Origin: Prorocentrum cordatum
Lineage: Eukaryota; Sar; Dinophyceae; Prorocentrales; Prorocentraceae
Reading direction: 5' to 3'
DNA length: 64,000 bases
Assembly: GCA_963575745.1 (NCBI GenBank)
Contig: CAUYUJ010022504.1
Coordinates: forward strand, 460,159 to 524,158
Under the pieces are notes generated by a model. It saw only the letters and a program-made list of their open reading frames with translations, was not told where the DNA came from and made no database searches. The stretch's first letter is position 1, and each line of letters starts with the position of its first letter. Position numbers and translations under genes: made by a program. This document shows, piece by piece, positions 59,600 through 64,000 of this stretch.

Positions 59600-62500
59600 G
59601 ATACCTGGATGGGGTACCCCTCTGAATTGATACATATCCGAACACCTCTCCTCAGGCATGGAGCGGCGAAGGGCCGAAAAACTGCATCGCTACTTCCAGT
59701 CTCGGTGATCACTCCGAGATCTTCCGCAACGGCGTGCAAGCCGTCTCCAACAGCACCACATGACCCTCCAGGACCTGCTTCGTAAGCAGGAGGCGCGGCT
59801 GCACAGAACAGGTAAGACCAGCCTTAGAAAGCAGGGCACGCACACGCTCTAGGCGCTCTACCTGCTCCACACTCGGGCCCGCACCAGCCGAGATTATCAT
59901 CTCGATCAGGCGCTCCTTCCGCACTGAGCCCGAACCAAGGCCAATCTTGTTCGCGCGAGCCGTCGCTCGAACGTCAGGCACTGTCAGCCGTGAGAGAACT
60001 AGCTGCACTCTCGCATCTCCGTCGCTTGCGGTCTGCTCAGGAGCCGCACTGTCCTCAATCAGCGTGTCTGGACGCTCGTCGCAAACCGCGGTGGAGCGCA
60101 CTCGGGCTCCAGCACAACAGCCTGCGAGGAAAGAGAGCAGCGCGATACTCAGAGCCATCGCGATCAGCAGCCAGGGCGCCCCTTTGGCGCCCGCCTCCGT
60201 CTCCTGGCCACGCGCCGTCGGCAGCAGTGCGCTCACCACCATTGCCCCGAGCGGCACGGGCCGCAGGTTCATGGTCGCCATGTGCTTGTACAGCGTCTCG
60301 GGCTCCACGTACTTCGTGAGGATGTCCGCGACCGTGTCACTGGTCGCTTCTTTGATCAACTCTAGCTGTCGCAATCGGACGCGGTCCTGTAGCCAGAGGT
60401 ACCGCAGCTCGAGGTGGCGCACCTTTCCCACGCCGTGGCGCTGGCAGATCCCTCTGCCAGCAGCGCTGTCGCTGGCCACGACCGGGCGCACGGTGACGCC
60501 CACCTCGCCGAGGAAGTGCTTCGCCTGCAAGCCCCGTGCGGCGCCACTGCCGATCGCGTAGAACTCAGACTCCCCCGACGACAAGGCCTGCGTGGCCTGG
60601 CTGACCGCGAACGCCTCGACCGCATGGCCTCCGAAACGGACGACGCCTCCAGAGGTCGACGTCCTGAAGAGGCTCGTCGTAGACGCCCAGTCCGCGTCCG
60701 CGTCCACGCGCAGGACCTCTGGCAAGTCCTGGAGCTCGTAGCACCAGAGCAGCCTCGGCGCGCCCTCGTAGTACCGGCACAGGCGGTGCAGGCGCGCGTT
60801 CATCAGCACGTTCGGCTTACTGACGTGCTGCATGATCGTCTTGGAGCTGAACATGGCGTCAGGCCTGTCGCTCGAGACGTACAGGCTCAGTCCCGCCGCT
60901 GACGAGGTCGACTTGGCCTCGGCCGCGGGCAGTGGGTCCAGGGCATTCCGCATGCCTGCCCCCGCAGCCTTGGTTCCAGGGGTAGGCGCTGCCTTGGAGC
61001 CCGACTTGCGGCCCCAGCGGATGAGCTCCTCCACGTGCTTCGGGTCGGCGCTCCAGTAGAAGCCTGGAATCCTGGTCTCGGGCAGCTCGCTCGAGTAGCC
61101 CACGACGCGCTTCAAGTAGTTCAGCTCACCTGGATAACCTGGGCCGATGCTCTCGGACTCGGTGACCTCGAAGTTCTCCTCCAGGAAGTTGCCAATGGCG
61201 TCAATGGTGTCGCGGTGGCCCTCCGCCAGGAAGTCGTCGCCGTGGCAGCACATCGTGGAGTCCATGCCGTCGCCCACGAGGTTCTCGAAGTGGTAGGTGC
61301 CAGCTGTGCCCATCAGCGGTTTGCCTCCAGCGTCGTCGATCGCTGCCTTGCTCGTCTCGCCCCAGAGCTGTGAGGCCTTCCTCGTCCCATTCATCGCCTT
61401 GTGCAGGACCCAGCAGAAGCCTTTCGGGCAGAGCTCCCAGCCTGGATGGACGTAGATCAGCTCGTCCAAGTCCGCATTGAAGAACGCCTTGCGGACGTCC
61501 CAGACGCGCAGCAGGCGGCGGTGCACGCCGTCAGCGTCGGGCTTGGACGCTGCGAGGGAGATGATCAATCTGATGACCATCAGCGGCGGCGTGCCCTGGT
61601 GGTTGTCCTCGCGGTGCTTGTCGTTCACCTCGGTCGCGACGAACCTCCAGCGCACCCTGTCGCCCTTCATGTGGGCGATCGGAAAGCCCCTTACGTGCTT
61701 CCCGCCTGGCTGGCACTGCGAGATGGGGATCTCCGAGTAGACGCCGTATTCCCGCATCGCCTCCAACTCGTCGCGCCTGCCCTCCTGGTAGAGCTCCTCG
61801 TCCAGCGGCTCGCCTGAGTAGTAGTCGTAGTGGACCATCTGCGGGCTCTCGACCTCGTCGTCCAGGCCGTCAGCCCACGTGGCGTACAGGCCCGCCACCA
61901 CCGCGCTCGGGGCCTCCACGGCGCGCGCAGCGTGGATCAGGCAGAGCCGACAGGCGCAGCCCCCACGGTGACCAGCTCGAAGCGCACACCGTCCTCCATG
62001 TGATGGGCATCTGCCGTCGCATCGGCTCTCTGGCGCGGGGATCGGGTCCCAGACGGGGTCGTACTCCTCGCAGTCGTCAGCCTCGCAGACCGCGAGCTCG
62101 CACACCGACAGGCCCGCGATGACGGTCACCTCAGGCCTCACGCCAAGAAGCTCGATCCTCTGTCGCTTGCCGCTCTGGTCCTCGGTCTCTACCGCCTCGA
62201 TCATGTGCTTGCGCGTTGCATCGTCCGTGGTGTCCATCGGCGCGTCTGGGATGTCCCCGAAAGAGCGCCGGGGATGTTGGCCTGACGTGCCCTCCTGCAC
62301 CTGCGCCCCTGGCCTCGGCGTGCCCGGCGCTCGGTCCTCAAGCGGCGAACGCTGTCTTGGACCAGGCGCGCTCTCAAGCACGGGCGTGCCAGGCATCACG
62401 CCTGGCGGCGCAGGTGTCGCTGGCGAGGCTCCCTCAGTCTTGAGCCTCCGCTCGAGCTCCTCCTGGACGATGTGCTCGAACCTCTGCCTGCACGCATCGG

Positions 62501-64000
62501 AGTGCTGGCCTCGTCCTGTAGAACATTTGAGGCACTCTGAAGTCGGTCCATGTCTGTCGATCATCCTCTCTGCGATGTAGAGACCCTTCGGCCTCGCAGT
62601 CCCCTTGGCCCTAGCGGGCGCGGGGTCCCAGGGCGTCACACTGATCTGCCTCAGCAGGTCGTCGGACCAGCGGAACTCCTCGGGCATGCGGCGCGCCGTG
62701 CGCACCTTGAGGAGCCCGCGCTGCAAGTCCACGACTAGGCGCTGGTCGTCGAACTCCGACTTCCCTGCCCACACGCCTTTTGCAAAGCGGGCCTCGTACT
62801 TGCCCTGGCCGCTGGCAATCCGCCCACCGATCCGATACCAAACCTGCTCGCCGATCTCGGCGACTTCTCCATCGTACTCCTTGCCAAAGAGAAACTTGCA
62901 GGAGGACCCTCCGTGCTCCCGCGGCTGGAAGCGAGTGATGTACCAGCCGATCGCGTTCGTCACGAAGGGTAGGATCGGGTGGTCGGCGTCGAGCGTGACT
63001 TCCAACCGCTTCTCCAGAGCGAACCTGAAAGTCCTCAAGAGGCCCGCTGCCAGAGAGTTGGCGCCTTCCACGCGCCCCATGCTTTGATGAGAATGCGCGG
63101 CGGCTTTACGAACGATGGTGCCATGGCTCCGATGCTTCTTGACATCTTCGGCTATGGCCACGATAGCGGGTTCGCCATCAGTAAGTAGAACAACTGTGGT
63201 GTGACCCCACGAGTCTATCAGCTTCTCCACGTACAGAGTCTTGTACTGCCCGACCGTCTTGTTCGTCATCAGCGTGCCCAGCGCATTCGACCTCCCGTCG
63301 ACGATGTTCAGCACAGGGATCATCGTGCGCCGCTCGTCCCTGGGGATGCGCTTGGCCTCGACGAGCTTCGCGACGTAGCCGTGGAGCATCGGGCACTTCC
63401 TCGCGATCTCGTCGGTGGCCGCGAAGAAGAAGTCCATCTCCACAATCGGCACCTGGTCCGCGTCAAGCTCAGGGCTGTTATGATGCTTCGGATGCGGTTG
63501 CTCACGGCCTCGCCCCATCACACACTCGGGGCACCAAGGCCTGAACGGCAGGTGGTGTGCCGCATGGGCGCGCCTCTCCTGCGCCGTCGGCTGTCCTGGT
63601 CTCGTGAGCTCCTTCGCCTTCAGGGCGGCGTTCTCCGAAGGGTCTGGACCAAGCACTCGAGGAAGAGCCGCATACGTACTCGTAAGCACCGTCGTGGGCG
63701 CCAGCGTCTTGCGTGCGGCAGCCAAAATGCCCACATCCTGCTTGGGGTCCGTGTGGAAATCCGCCCATCTCTGGGCCTCCTCAGGCTCCTGCGGTCGAAG
63801 AGCCGCCATGACCTTGCTCTGCTCGGCGTTCTGGCCGTCCTTCAGCAGCTCGTCGAACTCCAAGTAGCAGGCCGAGCGCTCCTTCTTCAGCTTGATCACC
63901 TCGGCGCCGTCGGGCGGCAGCATCGGCGCATCCACGATCCAGTCCCCCATCGGCGAGTGCAGGACTGACTGGCCTCGCCTCGTGATGGCACCTGCGATGT
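59600..64000 (-). mobile_element. Ty1/copia-type LTR retrotransposon, partial
   Basis: Contains the polyprotein at 59709-64000. The order integrase-RT-RNase H is diagnostic of Ty1/copia. LTRs could not be identified because the 5' end is outside the window, so the left limit given is nominal. Confidence 0.8.
59709..64000 (-). CDS. Ty1/copia polyprotein (integrase, RT, RNase H) with C-terminal membrane segment and SAP-like motif; 5' end cut by window
   Basis: Open from the window edge (no stop before 64000) to 59709; residues numbered from the ATG at 63950. Integrase: HAAHHLPFRPWCPEC (H-H-C-C, residues about 129-143) and catalytic D173 (VEMDF), D258 (LLTDGE) and E295 (GRVEGAN), a D-D-36-E spacing. 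RT: VWDVRKAFFNADLDE and the catalytic box CHGDDFL (about 61250). RNase H: VDADADWAS, SSGESEFYA, ASDSAAG and DTVADILTK. After RNase H come WLLIAMALSIALLSFLAGCCAG, a membrane segment (about 60175-60110), then LTVPDVRATARANKIGLGSGSVRKERLIEMI (quoted in part in findings), a SAP-like DNA-binding helix pair. The gag portion lies outside the window. The frame is intact, suggesting a young copy. Confidence 0.92.
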   Translation of the reverse strand, partial: IAGAITRRGQSVLHSPMGDWIVDAPMLPPDGAEVIKLKKERSACYLEFDELLKDGQNAEQSKVMAALRPQEPEEAQRWADFHTDPKQDVGILAAARKTLAPTTVLTSTYAALPRVLGPDPSENAALKAKELTRPGQPTAQERRAHAAHHLPFRPWCPECVMGRGREQPHPKHHNSPELDADQVPIVEMDFFFAATDEIARKCPMLHGYVAKLVEAKRIPRDERRTMIPVLNIVDGRSNALGTLMTNKTVGQYKTLYVEKLIDSWGHTTVVLLTDGEPAIVAIAEDVKKHRSHGTIVRKAAAHSHQSMGRVEGANSLAAGLLRTFRFALEKRLEVTLDADHPILPFVTNAIGWYITRFQPREHGGSSCKFLFGKEYDGEVAEIGEQVWYRIGGRIASGQGKYEARFAKGVWAGKSEFDDQRLVVDLQRGLLKVRTARRMPEEFRWSDDLLRQISVTPWDPAPARAKGTARPKGLYIAERMIDRHGPTSECLKCSTGRGQHSDACRQRFEHIVQEELERRLKTEGASPATPAPPGVMPGTPVLESAPGPRQRSPLEDRAPGTPRPGAQVQEGTSGQHPRRSFGDIPDAPMDTTDDATRKHMIEAVETEDQSGKRQRIELLGVRPEVTVIAGLSVCELAVCEADDCEEYDPVWDPIPAPESRCDGRCPSHGGRCALRAGHRGGCACRLCLIHAARAVEAPSAVVAGLYATWADGLDDEVESPQMVHYDYYSGEPLDEELYQEGRRDELEAMREYGVYSEIPISQCQPGGKHVRGFPIAHMKGDRVRWRFVATEVNDKHREDNHQGTPPLMVIRLIISLAASKPDADGVHRRLLRVWDVRKAFFNADLDELIYVHPGWELCPKGFCWVLHKAMNGTRKASQLWGETSKAAIDDAGGKPLMGTAGTYHFENLVGDGMDSTMCCHGDDFLAEGHRDTIDAIGNFLEENFEVTESESIGPGYPGELNYLKRVVGYSSELPETRIPGFYWSADPKHVEELIRWGRKSGSKAAPTPGTKAAGAGMRNALDPLPAAEAKSTSSAAGLSLYVSSDRPDAMFSSKTIMQHVSKPNVLMNARLHRLCRYYEGAPRLLWCYELQDLPEVLRVDADADWASTTSLFRTSTSGGVVRFGGHAVEAFAVSQATQALSSGESEFYAIGSGAARGLQAKHFLGEVGVTVRPVVASDSAAGRGICQRHGVGKVRHLELRYLWLQDRVRLRQLELIKEATSDTVADILTKYVEPETLYKHMATMNLRPVPLGAMVVSALLPTARGQETEAGAKGAPWLLIAMALSIALLSFLAGCCAGARVRSTAVCDERPDTLIEDSAAPEQTASDGDARVQLVLSRLTVPDVRATARANKIGLGSGSVRKERLIEMIISAGAGPSVEQVERLERVRALLSKAGLTCSVQPRLLLTKQVLEGHVVLLETACTPLRKISE

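Overview
The window looks like nuclear DNA of a dinoflagellate; I do not assign a species. The basis is two relict copies of the dinoflagellate trans-spliced leader (54063-54083 and 59540-59562, both minus strand), a degenerate member of an ORF family I associate with dinoflagellate genomes (2895-4715), dinoflagellate-style retroelements, GC-rich coding DNA and long runs of genes on one strand. I saw no rRNA, tRNA, CRISPR array or bacterial-type operon.

Layout. 1-5.9 kb: micro- and minisatellites plus the degenerate minus-strand ORF family. 5.9-16.6 kb and 39.7-41.8 kb: one minus-strand array of about six unrecognised or transposase-like ORFs. It is peppered with a 12-nt inverted repeat, CCGC-NNNN-GCGG, in all reading frames and in the gaps, always in the same orientation. 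16634-39693: a very large tyrosine-recombinase (YR) retrotransposon ('element A', minus strand) sits inside codon 26 of one array gene. 27252-34680: a second YR retrotransposon ('element B', plus strand) sits inside the polyprotein ORF of element A. Both have the PAT/Ngaro arrangement of split direct repeats, A1-ORFs-B1-A2-B2. Deleting B in silico rejoins the A ORF in frame, and deleting A rejoins the host ORF in frame. Both also carry DNA-methyltransferase-related modules interleaved with reverse transcriptase (RT) and RNase H. 42.5-43.3 kb: a roughly 160-bp satellite. 44.6-49.5 kb: a frameshifted APE-type LINE, minus strand. 49.9-54.1 kb: a possible multi-exon gene, then a 777-codon retrogene with a relict spliced leader. 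54.7-58.1 kb: low-complexity coding DNA on both strands, CTG/CAG tracts and a family of perfect hairpins CCGC-AGCA-GCGG with differing arms. 59.7-64.0 kb: a Ty1/copia polyprotein, cut by the window edge, with an unusual C-terminal membrane segment and SAP-like motif.

How it fits together. The motif-bearing array is the oldest layer. Element A entered it and element B entered A; both are young, because their own repeats are almost identical. The most novel signals are the dispersed CCGC-4nt-GCGG motif, the two-level nested insertion that can be resolved to the base, and the methyltransferase modules interleaved with RT-RNase H. All counts and alignments were made by eye.
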